A stretch of 64,000 bases of DNA from Buchnera aphidicola (Anoecia corni) (GCF_964056675.1 NZ_OZ060371.1:486786-550785), one strand, 5' to 3'; shown: positions 1 through 10,780, numbered from the stretch's first letter. A program made the numbers and translations. The notes: generated by a model not told the origin, from the sequence alone.

Positions 1-64
1 CTACATGACCGATAGTACCTACATTTATATGCGGTTTAGAACGTTCAAACTTTTCTTTAGCCAC
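1..64 (-). CDS. tuf: Elongation factor Tu, 5' end only (partial at window edge)
   Basis: The minus strand from position 64 reads GTG GCT AAA GAA AAG and gives (M)AKEKFERSKPHINVGTIGHV, the unmistakable EF-Tu N-terminus. Only about 21 codons are inside the window. The start is GTG, as in enterobacterial tuf genes, with a GAGG ribosome-binding site about ten bases upstream. It follows fusA by 44 bases in the same direction, the str-operon order rpsL-rpsG-fusA-tuf. EF-Tu delivers aminoacyl-tRNA to the ribosome. The identification is firm; the rest of the gene is not visible. Confidence 0.9.
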   Translation of the reverse strand, partial: MAKEKFERSKPHINVGTIGHV

Positions 65-108
65 TCTCTATATTCCTCATATGTTTATTTATATTTAATA
101 AATTACTA

Positions 109-2238
109 TTATTTTTTTCTATTATCTAAAATAGAAGAAATTGTAGATTTTGAAGCTTCTGTATACTTCAAAAATTCCATAGAATAAACAGCTCTTCCTT
201 GTGTTTGAGAACGCAAATCAGTTGCATATCCAAACATTTCCGATAAAGGCACTTGAGCTGTAATAAACTTAGCAGACATTACATCTTTCATCTTTTCTAT
301 ATGTCCTCTTCTTCTATTTAAATCTCCTATAACATCTCCCATATACTTTTCAGGAGTCTCTATTTCAACTTTCATAATTGGTTCTAACAAAATCGGATTA
401 GCTAAATTAAAAGCTTTTTTAAATGCGAAAGAAGCTGCTAATTTAAAAGCAATTTCTGAAGAATCTACATCATGGTATGAGCCAAAATGCAATCGAACTC
501 CAATTCCAACTACCGGATATCCAACTAAAGGACCTGATTTTAACTGTTCTTGAATACCTTTATCAATAGCTGAAATATATTCTCCTGGAATTACTCCTCC
601 TTTAATATCATTAATAAACGTATAGTTTTCATCACTATCTTTTAATGGAAACAAATCAATAACTACATGACCATATTGTCCTCTTCCTCCAGATTGCTTT
701 ATATGTTTTCCTTCTACATCATTTACTCTTATTTTAATAGCTTCACGATATGCAACTTGAGGTTTTCCTATATTAGCATCTACATTAAATTCACGTTTCA
801 TACGATCTACAATAATTTCTAAATGTAATTCTCCCATTCCAGATATAATGGTTTGATTAGATTCGATATCAACATGTACTCGAAATGAAGGATCTTCTTT
901 CGCAAGACGAGCTAATGCAGCACCCATTCTTTCTTGATCAGATTTTGTCTTAGGCTCAACAGCAATAGATATTACTGGTTCTGGAAACTCCATTTTTTCT
1001 AAAATAACAGGATTACCTGGATCACATAAAGTATCACCCGTAGTAACATTTTTTAAACCTATTGCAGCAGCGATATCTCCAGCATATACTTCTTTTATTT
1101 CTTCTCTCTTGTTTGCATGCATTTGAACAATACGTCCTAATCGTTCTTTTTGTTCTTTAACAGAATTAAAGACAGTATCTCCAGAACGAACAAAACCAGA
1201 ATAAACTCGGAAAAACGTTAAATTTCCAACAAACGGATCATTTGCTATTTTAAAAGCTAAAGCTGAAAAAGATTGTCTGTCTAAATAATCACTATGATCA
1301 AAAATTATATTATTTTGAGTAGTATTTTTATCACTAATTTTTAATTTTTTTTCTAAATTAACAACATCTAAAGGAGAAGGTAAGTATTCTACAATAGCAT
1401 CTAATAAAGCTTGTACACCTTTATTTTTAAAAGCAGAACCACAAGTCACTAACATTATTTCATTTTTTAGTGCTCTTTTTCTTAAACAAGTTTTTATTTC
1501 TTTTTCAGATATATATTGATTATTTAAATATTTATTCATTAAAATTTCATCTTCTTCTACTGCTGCTTCGATCATATGCTGCCTCCATTCTTCAGCAATA
1601 ACTTCCATATCTACAGGTATATCTTCATATTTAAAAGTAATACCTTGATCTTCTTCATTCCAACGAATAGCTTTCATTTTTATTAAATCAATTAATCCTG
1701 TAAAATTTTCTTCTTTTCCAATAGAAAGTTGAAGTGGAACTGGATTAGCACCTAATCGAACTTTAATTTGTTCTACTACTTTTAAAAAATCAGCTCCCAT
1801 TCTATCCATCTTATTAACAAAAGCAATACGTGGAACTTTATATTTATTAGCCTGCCTCCATACTGTTTCAGATTGAGGTTGAACTCCTCCTACTGCACAA
1901 TATACCATTACTACCCCATCTAGTACTCTCATTGACCTTTCTACTTCTATAGTAAAATCAACGTGTCCTGGTGTATCAATAATATTTATTCTATGTGATT
2001 TAAACTGATTAGCCATTCCAGACCAAAACGTTGTAGTTGCCGCAGATGTAATTGTAATTCCCCTTTCTTGCTCTTGTTCCATCCAATCCATGGTAGCCGC
2101 TCCATCGTGAACTTCTCCTATTTTATGATTTATTCCTGTATAAAATAAAATCCGTTCTGTAGTTGTAGTTTTTCCAGCATCAATATGAGCGCTAATTCCA
2201 ATGTTACGATAATGTATAATAGGTGTTATACGAGCCAT
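109..2238 (-). CDS. fusA: Translation elongation factor G
   Basis: Ribosomal translocase GTPase of 709 aa, close to the 704 aa of E. coli EF-G. Visible G-domain motifs are G1 AHIDAGKT (residues 17-24), the switch region with RGITITSA, G3 DTPGH (88-92) and G4 NKMD (142-145). The C-terminal part shows the EF-G domain IV/V pattern, including [15 protein letters not shown] and RRRGHIEKM. It sits in the str operon, about 96 bases after rpsG and just before tuf. The ORF is intact with no missing motif. RF3 (prfC at 14495-16096) is a related GTPase but is shorter and has its own diagnostic RSDWMEIEKRRGISV segment. Confidence 0.98.
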   Translation of the reverse strand: MARITPIIHYRNIGISAHIDAGKTTTTERILFYTGINHKIGEVHDGAATMDWMEQEQERGITITSAATTTFWSGMANQFKSHRINIIDTPGHVDFTIEVERSMRVLDGVVMVYCAVGGVQPQSETVWRQANKYKVPRIAFVNKMDRMGADFLKVVEQIKVRLGANPVPLQLSIGKEENFTGLIDLIKMKAIRWNEEDQGITFKYEDIPVDMEVIAEEWRQHMIEAAVEEDEILMNKYLNNQYISEKEIKTCLRKRALKNEIMLVTCGSAFKNKGVQALLDAIVEYLPSPLDVVNLEKKLKISDKNTTQNNIIFDHSDYLDRQSFSALAFKIANDPFVGNLTFFRVYSGFVRSGDTVFNSVKEQKERLGRIVQMHANKREEIKEVYAGDIAAAIGLKNVTTGDTLCDPGNPVILEKMEFPEPVISIAVEPKTKSDQERMGAALARLAKEDPSFRVHVDIESNQTIISGMGELHLEIIVDRMKREFNVDANIGKPQVAYREAIKIRVNDVEGKHIKQSGGRGQYGHVVIDLFPLKDSDENYTFINDIKGGVIPGEYISAIDKGIQEQLKSGPLVGYPVVGIGVRLHFGSYHDVDSSEIAFKLAASFAFKKAFNLANPILLEPIMKVEIETPEKYMGDVIGDLNRRRGHIEKMKDVMSAKFITAQVPLSEMFGYATDLRSQTQGRAVYSMEFLKYTEASKSTISSILDNRKK

Positions 2239-2334
2239 TATTTCTTTTGCCTTATTGAATTAATAATTATACCAATACTAAATTGCAAATTTATTTTTAC
2301 TTAGTAAAATACTGTAGAATATATATATTTTATT

Positions 2335-2805
2335 TTACCAACGGTAATGTGCAAATGCTTTATTTGCTTCTGCCATTTTATGTACTTCTTCTCGTTTTCT
2401 CACTGCAGCTCCTTTATTATCTATAGCATCAAGCAATTCATGAAATAAACGTAACGTCATAGATTTATCTTTTCTTTTTCTAGCTGATGAAATTATCCAT
2501 CTCATAGCTAAAGCGTTACGCCTTACTAAACGAACTTCGACTGGAACTTGATAAGTAGAACCACCTACTCTACGTGATTTAACTTCTACTACTGGTCGAA
2601 CATTTTCAAAAGCAATTTCAATGGCATCAATTTCTTTTTTTCCAATTTTTTTAGATAATTTATCTAACGCACTATAAACAATACATTCTGCAATAGATTT
2701 CTTTCCATTTACCATTAATATATTGATAAATTTAGCTAATAATTCAGAAGAAAACTTCGGGTCAGGTAAAATTTTTCGATTATTTACTACTCTTCTTCTT
2801 GGCAT
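2335..2805 (-). CDS. rpsG: 30S ribosomal protein S7
   Basis: 156-aa small-subunit protein that nucleates assembly of the 16S rRNA 3' major domain. The N-terminus [18 protein letters not shown] and the central [12 protein letters not shown] signature are diagnostic. The C-terminus ends [14 protein letters not shown], the usual S7 end. The start has an AGGAG-type site just upstream (reverse of tctcct at 2812-2817). It is the second gene of the str operon, between rpsL and fusA. Length matches E. coli S7 within a few residues. Confidence 0.98.
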   Translation of the reverse strand: MPRRRVVNNRKILPDPKFSSELLAKFINILMVNGKKSIAECIVYSALDKLSKKIGKKEIDAIEIAFENVRPVVEVKSRRVGGSTYQVPVEVRLVRRNALAMRWIISSARKRKDKSMTLRLFHELLDAIDNKGAAVRKREEVHKMAEANKAFAHYRW

Positions 2806-2882
2806 ATAATTCTCCTATTTTAAAAAATATTTATTCAAACTTATTAAAATAAATATAGATATATATATTATAAATAATAAAT

Positions 2883-3257
2883 TTAAGATTTACTTTTTTT
2901 TACTCCATATTTTGATCTACTAGTCTTTCTTTCCTTTACTCCAGCACAATCTAAAGATCCTCTTACTACATGATATCTTACTCCGGGTAAATCTTTTACT
3001 CTTCCTCCTCTTATTAATATTACAGAATGTTCTTGTAAATTATGCCCTTCTCCACCTATATATGCAGTAACTTCAAATCCATTCGTTAAACGAACCCTGC
3101 AAACTTTTCTTAATGCTGAATTAGGTTTTTTAGGAGTAGTCGTATATACTCTAATACATACGCCTCTTTTTTGAGGACAGCTATTTAATGCTGGAACATT
3201 ACTTTTAATACTTTTATACAATCTCGACTTACGCACTAATTGATTAATAGTAGACAT
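2883..3257 (-). CDS. rpsL: 30S ribosomal protein S12
   Basis: 124-aa S12, the decoding-centre protein. The open frame extends upstream to 3341, but the family start is the internal ATG at 3257 ([15 protein letters not shown]), which has an AGGA Shine-Dalgarno about seven bases upstream. The 28 upstream residues are hydrophobic and AT-driven and do not belong to the family. Conserved blocks [22 protein letters not shown] and [28 protein letters not shown] are present, including the lysines where streptomycin resistance changes occur in other bacteria. First gene of the str operon here; tusB lies about 95 bases upstream. Confidence 0.97.
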   Translation of the reverse strand: MSTINQLVRKSRLYKSIKSNVPALNSCPQKRGVCIRVYTTTPKKPNSALRKVCRVRLTNGFEVTAYIGGEGHNLQEHSVILIRGGRVKDLPGVRYHVVRGSLDCAGVKERKTSRSKYGVKKSKS

Positions 3258-3351
3258 AATTTTTCCTGATAGTTTTAATTTTGATGTAAAGTATATTACA
3301 TTTTTTAAAAATTTATATTGTAAACATCTAAATACAAACAAAAATACTAAT

Positions 3352-3633
3352 TTACCAATTTATTTGTGTTTTATGTTTAAATGTAAGTTGTACAAACTGT
3401 TTATAGTTTATAACTTTAAATCCAGAATTAATATTTTTTAAACCCCGTGCTTCTAAATCTTCTTTTAAAACATGTATGATATGTATATATCTTTTATAAT
3501 TCAAAAAAAAATCTTTATCTACTGCAAAAACAACTCCATCTTGCAACATAACAATGTCATCATTTAAATCTATCATTAAAAACATAGTATCTAAATCAAT
3601 AGAATATGGAGACTTCATCAATGTATGCAACAA
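3352..3633 (-). CDS. tusB: Sulfurtransferase complex subunit TusB
   Basis: TusB (DsrH family) is part of the TusBCD hexamer that relays sulfur from TusA to TusE and MnmA for 2-thiolation of wobble uridine 34 in tRNA Lys, Glu and Gln. The product aligns with E. coli Tus[10 protein letters not shown] start, MLQDGV in the centre, EDLEARGL, and an end in KTQINW. An ATG at 3663 gives a ten-residue extension that overlaps tusC. I prefer the TTG at 3633, because it matches the E. coli N-terminus MLHTLHRSP and has a GAGG site eight bases upstream. That gives 93 aa and an 11-base gap to tusC. The start choice is inference; the gene identity is firm. Confidence 0.88.
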   Translation of the reverse strand: MLHTLMKSPYSIDLDTMFLMIDLNDDIVMLQDGVVFAVDKDFFLNYKRYIHIIHVLKEDLEARGLKNINSGFKVINYKQFVQLTFKHKTQINW

Positions 3634-3644
3634 ACCTATTACCT

Positions 3645-4004
3645 CTAAAAATTTATAATACAATCAAAACTATTTAACTTTTTTTTAAAAGATAAATTAT
3701 TTAATATTTTTATATTAACTAAAAAATCATCAAAAAAAAATATCCCTCGTTTATTAACAGATCCTAAATGTAAATAGCACTTTTTTTCGCAATAAATCGA
3801 AAAAATACGAAATGCATTAGTATATTTATGAAAAAAAATTTTTTTAGAATTTTGCCATTTTAATAATTGTAGAACTCCATCATTTATAAAAAAAAAACCT
3901 ATTTCATTAGTAAACGAAGATAATGCTAGAGCAGCATTTAAACCTTCTTGACTATTCGAAGTTCCATATGGAAGATGAGAAAAAACAAAAGCTATACTAT
4001 TCAT
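3645..4004 (-). CDS. tusC: Sulfurtransferase complex subunit TusC
   Basis: DsrF-family protein of 119 aa, the same length as E. coli TusC. The N-terminus IAFVFSHLPYGTSNSQEGL matches the family pattern IAFVFS..P.GT...EGLDA, and GFFFINDGVLQLL matches the FFI.DGVFQLL core. It forms the TusBCD sulfur relay with its neighbours. It lies between tusD (40 bases upstream) and tusB on one strand, as in E. coli yheNML-rpsLG-fusA. The middle is rich in Lys, Ile and Phe, as expected for a drifting symbiont protein, but the reading frame is intact. Confidence 0.93.
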   Translation of the reverse strand: MNSIAFVFSHLPYGTSNSQEGLNAALALSSFTNEIGFFFINDGVLQLLKWQNSKKIFFHKYTNAFRIFSIYCEKKCYLHLGSVNKRGIFFFDDFLVNIKILNNLSFKKKLNSFDCIINF

Positions 4005-4044
4005 TATTCATATAAATATATTTTAATTAACTAATTAATATAAT

Positions 4045-4440
4045 TTAAAATTGCATAAAACGATTAGATTTTTTAACTGATTTTAAAAATCTACTGAATC
4101 CTACAATAGAAAATGCTTTAGAAATATTTTTTTTATTTTTTTCTTTACCTAAATCAGCATTTTTTGTTACCACTCCGCGCTGTATTAATGAATTTATACA
4201 TAAATATAATTTCACATTATGTAAATCATGTATTTTTTTCCATTCTTCTTCTATATTTATATAATGTACATTTTTCATGTTACTAGTAGTAACTCCATTA
4301 AAAATACCATCACCGTAAAAAAATACACTGTATATACTATGTCCTAAATTAAGAACAGTTCTAGAAAAAATAAATGAACTAATTGAATTTTGCGAACTAT
4401 ATATTGAAGAAGTTACCATTACTGTATAAATATATTTCAT
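4045..4440 (-). CDS. tusD: Sulfurtransferase complex subunit TusD
   Basis: DsrE-family subunit of 131 aa that carries the persulfide cysteine of the TusBCD relay. The segment KLYLCINSLIQRGVV aligns with E. coli NICVAAALRRGV, so the active-site Cys (Cys78 in E. coli) is kept. The SVFFYGDGIFN motif and the C-terminal SNRFMQF (E. coli CDRVVQF) are also clear. It is the first gene of the tus-str cluster and has the large gene-less region upstream. Partners tusA, tusE and mnmA are not in this window. Confidence 0.94.
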   Translation of the reverse strand: MKYIYTVMVTSSIYSSQNSISSFIFSRTVLNLGHSIYSVFFYGDGIFNGVTTSNMKNVHYINIEEEWKKIHDLHNVKLYLCINSLIQRGVVTKNADLGKEKNKKNISKAFSIVGFSRFLKSVKKSNRFMQF

Positions 4441-6326
4441 TTTAAAAAGATCAAATTGATTTAATATAAAATTATTATATATAACTTAAATTTATGTAAC
4501 TTTAAGATAAAGTATTAATAATTTGTGATTATATAAACAATAAATATATGTACTAATTGTTTAATATTGAAAAATTAAGTATTTTTTTTAAAGTAGTGAT
4601 TTGTTACTAAATGAACGATTGCATCTAATAATTCATTTTATAGTTCTAACAAATTAAATGAAATTAATCTAGCATTTTTTTAAAATAACTAACTAAAAAA
4701 ATAAATTAAAATAAATAATAGAACATTACAATTTAAGTAAATTAGTTTCAACTATTCTAAATCGCTTATTTATTCTATACTGCTAAACATTTTATTTAAA
4801 TGAAATATCTATATTTAAATTATCTTTAAAAAGATTTATTAAACAAAAATACTTTTTTTTATTAAGATAAATTAATTCATATTTAACTAGTAAAAAAAAC
4901 CAAAAATTTTTATATGTGTCACTTTTAAACTAAATGTAGATTCTTAATATAACATTTTCTCATATATAAATATTATCTATACAATAAAAGAATATAATAT
5001 TGTTTTATATTAATAATTATCAACAATAACATTATTAGTATAAATGTATTATCATTTTAATTTCTTATTTTTAAAATTATAAAAATAATTATTATTATAA
5101 TAATAATACTTACCATTACTGAACGTATATTTAATCTAATTAATATTAGAAAAACTATTAATTGAATACTAAAATTTTTATCAAACGTTAGTTTTAAACG
5201 AAAAAAAATATAGTTTGTATAACAATAAACATTAGTGCTTTATATATATCTGTTTTACAATTAAATCTATTAATATAAAATGTTTATCATCCTTTTAAAT
5301 AATATTTTTAACGATTCAATATAAATTTAAATGCAAAATCGAAACATTCTCTAATATAAAATTAGAAGTCAACGTTAAAATAACTATATAAACGATATAT
5401 ATTTCCATTTATAAAAAACCATTTATCTAGTTATAGATACTTCTTAATCAAAACTATTGATATATAGTAACATCATAACTAGTTGTAATAATTATAATAT
5501 TATTAATAATAAAACAATAATTCTTTATTATTTTAAATAATATACAAAATATCATTTTTAATGATTTTTAACATCAACTTAATATTTAAAAAAAAAATAA
5601 TTCTAATATACAAACATCACTATTGTAGTAAAAAAATATAAATATATAGCAAAAAATACTATTTGAAAAAAATAATACATTAAATTATAAAACGGGAATA
5701 ATTTTTACCGTTCTGTATTTTACGTCTTTTGTTATAAAGTAATATTTTAATAAAACTATTATCCGTCTTATCCTTTATAAGATATTTAAAAAATAAAATT
5801 TACAATAAAAAATATTTGCAAAATTACGCCTTATTTTTAATAAATAATAAACTATACTTTTAAAATCAAGTAAAAACATTATGACACATGAAAAACAACT
5901 ATACTTTCTATTATTAAGTTATTTTCTTAAGCACTTTATTTGTTAAACAAAAAAATACGTTTATTTTCTTTTATTATTGTTTTTTGTATTATGCTTTTTT
6001 TAAAAAACAATATACTATTTTGTATTTTCCTCAACTAACACTCTACTATTTATTATTTATATAATCTATTTATAATAAAAATTATTGTTAAATAATAAAA
6101 CATAATTTACTTCTAACGTTTTTAATAACAAATAATCCTATATTATTGTACAATACATACACATACATATATATATTCTACAATTTTAAAATTAAATTAT
6201 AATTCTTTTTTTTCTTAAGTACTGCGAAGTTTTAAATTATCATCAACAGGAAAATTCTAATTCTCATAATTTTTTTTTAAAATTGATTACACATTCTTTT
6301 TTATGAATAATAATAAAGGAACAATG
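4441..6326. other. Gene-less AT-rich region, about 1.9 kb
   Basis: This is the longest stretch without a gene in the window. I see no ORF with a recognisable product, no tRNA and no clear repeat array, only A/T tracts and short chance ORFs in all frames. It separates the minus-strand tus-str cluster from plus-strand tsgA, so promoters for both must lie at its ends. From memory, some Buchnera genomes carry genes such as argD or fkpA between tusD and tsgA. If so, this is their eroded remnant, but I can see no coding relic that proves it. Confidence 0.6.
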
Positions 6327-7505
6327 ATGAATTATAACCGTGTTGGTTTAACTTGGATTAGTTTTTTATCATATGCTTTTACTGGAGCATTAGTGACTGT
6401 TACTGGAATAGTCATGGGTAATATAGCAAAAGATTTTAAACTGTCTTTAGTAGATATGAGCAATTCTTTCACTTACTTAAATTCAGGAATTTTAACTGCT
6501 ATGTTTATAAATAACTGGTGTGTTAAAATTATTTCTTTAAAAAAACAAATTTTTTTTAGTTTTGCATTGGCTGTATTATCTATTTTTGGACTATCGTTTT
6601 TTCATAGTATAACTATTTTTTCTTGTAGTATGTTCATATTGGGTAGTGTTAGCGGTCTTACTATGTCTATAGGAACGTTTATAATTGCTAATTTATATCA
6701 CGGTACAAAACGTGCTACTTTTCTCCTACTAACTGATTCTTTTTTTAGCATGGCAGGTATTTTCTTTCCATTTATTACTGGATTTTTATTAGCAAAAAAC
6801 GTTCCTTGGAACTGGATTTACATCCTAATAGGAATAATAGATTTATTTATTTTTTTTATTGCAATAAGTGTTCAATTTCCTCTTATTAAAGAAGAAAAAA
6901 CAGAAATACACTCAAAACTATCAAAAAATGGAACAATTAGTGTAATTCTACTTGCTATATCTGCTTTTTTTTATATCTTAGGACAACTAGGATTTATTTC
7001 TTGGGTTCCTCAATTTGTTATGCAAAATATGCATGCAAATATCAACTACTCTAGCCAATTAGTAAGTAACTTTTGGATGGCTTATATGGTAGGAATGTGG
7101 TTTTTTACCGTTGTATTAACTTTATTCGACTTACAAAAAATAGTTATATTTTTGACTAGTACTTCTACTGTACTAATGTATATTTTTATTCATAGCAATA
7201 ATATTCATTATCTACCATGGATCATTTCTATGTTAGGATTTTTTTCAAGCGCTATATATACAATAATTATTACTTTAGCTTCGTTGCAAAAAAAAATAGC
7301 TTCCCCAAAAATTGTCAACTTTATTTTAACATCTGGAACCATTGGAACACTTCTAACTTTTGTTTTCACAGGACCTATCGTAGCTGCAGGTGGAGTTAAT
7401 TCTGCATTAAATACTGCTAATTTTTTATATTTAATAGTATGTTTTTTACATATAATCATAATCTATTTTTCCCAACATAAAAAATATTTATTAAGAAAAA
7501 TATAA
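6327..7505 (+). CDS. tsgA: Major facilitator transporter TsgA
   Basis: Twelve-helix major facilitator superfamily protein of 392 aa (E. coli TsgA 393 aa). The match to TsgA is strong near the N-terminus (LTWISFLSYAFTGALV, VMGNIAKDF) and through SGLTMSIGTFII and LTDSFFSMAGIFFPF. An ATG at 6303 lies in frame, but AAAGGA at 6315-6320 sits just before the ATGs at 6324 and 6327, and the latter fits the family start. Substrate is unknown in E. coli. Buchnera keeps few transporters, so its retention as an intact inner-membrane carrier suggests a role in exchange with the host, which is inference. It is plus-strand among minus-strand neighbours. Confidence 0.94.
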   Translation: MNYNRVGLTWISFLSYAFTGALVTVTGIVMGNIAKDFKLSLVDMSNSFTYLNSGILTAMFINNWCVKIISLKKQIFFSFALAVLSIFGLSFFHSITIFSCSMFILGSVSGLTMSIGTFIIANLYHGTKRATFLLLTDSFFSMAGIFFPFITGFLLAKNVPWNWIYILIGIIDLFIFFIAISVQFPLIKEEKTEIHSKLSKNGTISVILLAISAFFYILGQLGFISWVPQFVMQNMHANINYSSQLVSNFWMAYMVGMWFFTVVLTLFDLQKIVIFLTSTSTVLMYIFIHSNNIHYLPWIISMLGFFSSAIYTIIITLASLQKKIASPKIVNFILTSGTIGTLLTFVFTGPIVAAGGVNSALNTANFLYLIVCFLHIIIIYFSQHKKYLLRKI

Positions 7506-7714
7506 ATATACTTTATTCTTTACATTGTACACTACAAGAACATAATATTTATTGTTATATACTAACTTATTCAGTAAACTTTTAAACTATAATATATATA
7601 TTTATATATTTTATATTTAAAAGTTTAATTCTAAAACACAAAGTATATTTACTTTATGCATAATCAATTAAACAATTGAAATGTTTATCAAAAAACAATA
7701 TGTATTACTTTTTT

Positions 7715-8739
7715 TTAATTTAATACACTAAATAATCTTTTAATTGTTTCTTTTGCTCTTTTTTTAGCTTTCGTAGCTCCTCGAAATAAAATATCTTTTA
7801 AATACTCTTCATCTTTTCTATATAAAAAATATTTTTCTTGTATAGGTAATAATTTATTTTTAACTGTTTGACAAATCATTAATTTTAAATCTAAATATGT
7901 CTTATTTAAAAAAAATTTTTCTAATTCTATAATAGGTATATTTTTTAAAGCAGAAAGTATTTCTAAAAGATTAGAAACCCCTGGTTTTTTTTGTTTATTA
8001 AAAGATATATTTGCTGGATTTTCAGAATCTGTTACTGCTTTTGCAAATTTTTTATTTATTAACTCTATATTATCTAACATAAATATACTACTATTTCTAT
8101 TAAAGTCTGATTTAGACATCTTTTTTGTCGGATCTAATAAGGACTTTATTCTAGATCCTGATTTAGTGATAACTACACTAGGTATAGTAAATATTTCTTT
8201 ACTGTAAATTCCATTTACTCTACGAGCTATTTTTTTTGTTAACTCTATATGTTGTTTCTGATCTTCCCCAACTAATACTTTATCAACATCATATAGTAAT
8301 ATATCTGAAGCCATGAGTATCGGATAAGTTAATAATCCCGAATTTATACTAGCGTTCTCATTCTTAGACTTCACTTTAAATTGAGTCATTCTAAATAACT
8401 CACCAAGATTTGTATAACAATTTAATATCCAATTTAATTGCGTATGTTCAAGCACTTGAGATTGAAGAAATACAATACTTTCATTTGGATCTACTCCGCA
8501 TGCTAAATATAAAGCTAAAGTATCTAATATAGTTTTTATATTTTCATTTTTGTTTTTTTTTTTATAAATTTTTTTTTTCGCCGTCATAGCATGCAGGTCA
8601 GCAATACAATATATACAATCATAACTATCTTGCATTTCTTTCCAATGACATAATACTCCTAAATAATTAGCAATAGTTAATAATCCAGAGGGTTGAACAG
8701 CGCTAAATAAAATTTTTTTTTTTTATATTTATTTTTCAT
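7715..8739 (-). CDS. trpS: Tryptophanyl-tRNA synthetase, frame broken at a poly(A)12 tract
   Basis: Class I synthetase charging tRNA-Trp (58092-58164). From 8635 down, a 306-aa frame matches E. coli TrpS throughout, including KKMSKSD, but it starts inside the protein. The missing N-terminus is directly upstream: ATG at 8739, six codons, then a run of 12 A (8713-8724 on the minus strand), then ILFSAVQPSGLLTIANYLG in the frame of the 306-aa part. The two parts join only if the tract is one A longer or two shorter. The HIGH-like motif (TIANY) is upstream of the internal ATG, so a product started at 8635 could not be an active enzyme. The full product would be 341 aa (E. coli 334). I read this as a live gene rescued by slippage, or a homopolymer sequencing error. 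Confidence 0.9.
8713..8724 (-). repeat. Poly(A)12 tract that breaks the trpS frame
   Basis: Run of 12 A on the minus (coding) strand, seven codons into trpS. The upstream frame from ATG 8739 meets TAA about 12 codons after the tract, while the downstream frame matches TrpS. One extra A, or two fewer, restores the gene. It lies in a lysine-rich N-terminal extension that is probably tolerant of length change. Confidence 0.9.
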
Positions 8740-8888
8740 GTTTTATTCACAATTAAAATTTTTATTCATTTATCTAAATAAGCTATTGTTTATGAACAAT
8801 AATTTCTTATTTATTACTATTAATGTTAATATTTAATATATTAATTATAATATAATTTATCTACTAGTAATTTATTAATACTTAATTA

Positions 8889-9557
8889 TCAAATATTATT
8901 TGCTTGTTCACGTAATTTTTTTAATATAGAGAAATAATTTTTACTTTTAAATATTGTAGAACCAACAATAAAAACATCAGTACCTGCTTGTGAAATATCT
9001 GCAATATTTTTTAAATTCACACCGCCATCAATATGTAATAATATTTTTAATTTACTATTTGTAATTATCGACCGAACTTTTCTTATTTTACTCAATGTTG
9101 AAGATATAAACGATTGTCCTCCAAATCCTGGATTAACTCCCATTATTACAATATGATCGACTTTCTCTATAACATGCTCTAAACAACACAGAGAAGTTGC
9201 AGGATTAAAAACTAAACCAGTCTGACATCCATAATCTTTTATTATATTTAATGTTTTATCTATGTGATCACTGCATTCTGGATGAAAAAAAATTGAATCT
9301 GCTCCTGCTTTTAAAAAATCATAAATTAAATTTTCTAATGGTTTTGCCATTAAATGTACATCAATACGTGAAGTAATGTTAGATTTTCGTAAAGATTTTA
9401 AAACCATGGACCCAAAAGTCAAATTAGGAACATAATGGTTATCCATTACATCAAAATGGATTAAATCTGCTCCAGAAGACATTACTTCTCTAATTTCTTT
9501 TTCTAAATTTGAAAAATCTGCAGATAAAATTGATGGAGCTAATAATATTTTTTTCAT
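8889..9557 (-). CDS. rpe: Ribulose-phosphate 3-epimerase
   Basis: Pentose-phosphate enzyme interconverting ribulose 5-phosphate and xylulose 5-phosphate, 222 aa (E. coli 225). Conserved TIM-barrel blocks are visible: LAPSILSADFSNL at the start, HFDVMDNHYVPNLTFG with the metal-binding His and catalytic Asp, DVHLMAKP, VMGVNPGFGGQSF, and HIDGGVNLKNI with the second catalytic Asp. In E. coli the order is aroB-damX-dam-rpe-gph-trpS; here damX, dam and gph are gone, leaving aroB-rpe-trpS. The frame is intact. Confidence 0.97.
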   Translation of the reverse strand: MKKILLAPSILSADFSNLEKEIREVMSSGADLIHFDVMDNHYVPNLTFGSMVLKSLRKSNITSRIDVHLMAKPLENLIYDFLKAGADSIFFHPECSDHIDKTLNIIKDYGCQTGLVFNPATSLCCLEHVIEKVDHIVIMGVNPGFGGQSFISSTLSKIRKVRSIITNSKLKILLHIDGGVNLKNIADISQAGTDVFIVGSTIFKSKNYFSILKKLREQANNI

Positions 9558-9694
9558 ATCTTTATTCCATATTTACAATGCCATCATAAAAAATAATTCT
9601 AATTAATTAAAATAATTTGTATGTTTTAAACATATTACACATAAATACATGTTTTTCATGTTTTTAAATATATTTTTATAAAAATTACAATTAT

Positions 9695-10780
9695 TTACAC
9701 CATAACACTTCTGATAGATTTTAAAATAATATCTGAATCTATATTTGAATAAATATCACACTTCCCTATTTTTTTAGGTAAAATTAATCTAAGAACACCT
9801 GAAATTACTTTTTTATCCCTTCGCATATGATTTAAATAAGATTGTGCAGAACTATTTTTAGAAATATTTATAGGTAAACCTATATTTTTTAATAAAGATA
9901 TAATTCTCAATAATTCTTGTTCTTGAAGAATTCCTAATAAAAAAGAAGTATATGAAGATATTACAATACCTACTGAAACTGCTTGTCCATGAGACCAGAA
10001 ACCATATCCTAACTCTGTTTCTATAGCATGCCCATAAGTATGTCCTAAATTTAAAAGTGCTCTTAAATTATTTTCTTTTTCATCATTAGATACTATTTTA
10101 GCTTTCAATTCACAACACTTTTTTATGCAATATAGAACTGATAATTTATCTAATTTTAACACCAAAGGAAAATTTTTTTCTAACCAAACAAAAAAATATT
10201 TATCAAAAATAATAGCATATTTTACTACTTCTGCCATCCCAGATTGTATTTCAAGAAAAGACAAACTACTTAAGAAATCTAAGTTTAAAATTACACTTTT
10301 AGGTTGCCAAAATGAACCTATCATATTTTTTCCAAGAATATGATTTACCCCTGTTTTTCCTCCTATAGAAGAATCAATCTGGGACAAAAAAGTAGTAGGT
10401 AACTGAATATATCTAATTCCCCTTAAATATATAGATGCTACAAAACCTACAATATCTCCTATTACTCCACCTCCCAATGCAATTAGAATACTATTCCTAG
10501 AATATTTATTTTTTAACATAATACTGATAATAAATTCTACCGTTTTTAGTTGTTTAAACTGTTCTCCATCGTCAAGAATGATTTCATCTATATGATTATG
10601 CACTGTACTTAAATAGGTAATAACATTATTTTTCCATAATTTAGATATACGTTTATTGGTAACTAACATTACTTTATTTCTTTTTTTTATACAAAAAAAA
10701 GATTTATCTATTTTTTCTAATTTAGATCCTATAATTATAGGATAACTACGATTCCCTAAATTTACTCGCAAAATGTCCAT
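9695..10780 (-). CDS. aroB: 3-dehydroquinate synthase
   Basis: Second step of the shikimate pathway, turning DAHP into 3-dehydroquinate with NAD and a divalent metal; 361 aa (E. coli 362). Key blocks are present: GDGEQ-like LDDGEQFK, ALGGGVIGDIVGFVASIYLRG, PTTFLSQIDSSIGGKTGVNH, and LLNLGHTYGHAIE with metal-binding His residues. It lies 83 bases after aroK in the aroKB order of E. coli. Supply of aromatic amino acids to the host is a known function of Buchnera, which explains its retention. Confidence 0.98.
   Translation of the reverse strand: MDILRVNLGNRSYPIIIGSKLEKIDKSFFCIKKRNKVMLVTNKRISKLWKNNVITYLSTVHNHIDEIILDDGEQFKQLKTVEFIISIMLKNKYSRNSILIALGGGVIGDIVGFVASIYLRGIRYIQLPTTFLSQIDSSIGGKTGVNHILGKNMIGSFWQPKSVILNLDFLSSLSFLEIQSGMAEVVKYAIIFDKYFFVWLEKNFPLVLKLDKLSVLYCIKKCCELKAKIVSNDEKENNLRALLNLGHTYGHAIETELGYGFWSHGQAVSVGIVISSYTSFLLGILQEQELLRIISLLKNIGLPINISKNSSAQSYLNHMRRDKKVISGVLRLILPKKIGKCDIYSNIDSDIILKSIRSVMV

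Noticed and set aside
3258..3341. 28-residue N-terminal extension of S12
   Set aside because: It has no family match and the inner ATG at 3257 has its own AGGA site and the canonical S12 start.
5700..5790. Slightly less A/T-rich patch (near taccgttctg) in the long gene-less region, considered as a small RNA
   Set aside because: No stable fold or terminator can be drawn by eye and nothing resembles a known small RNA.
7208..7459. 83-aa minus-strand frame inside tsgA
   Set aside because: It is the antisense shadow of a conserved transporter sequence with no ribosome-binding site. Similar shadows inside fusA, prfC, iscS, ssb, hslU and others were left out.
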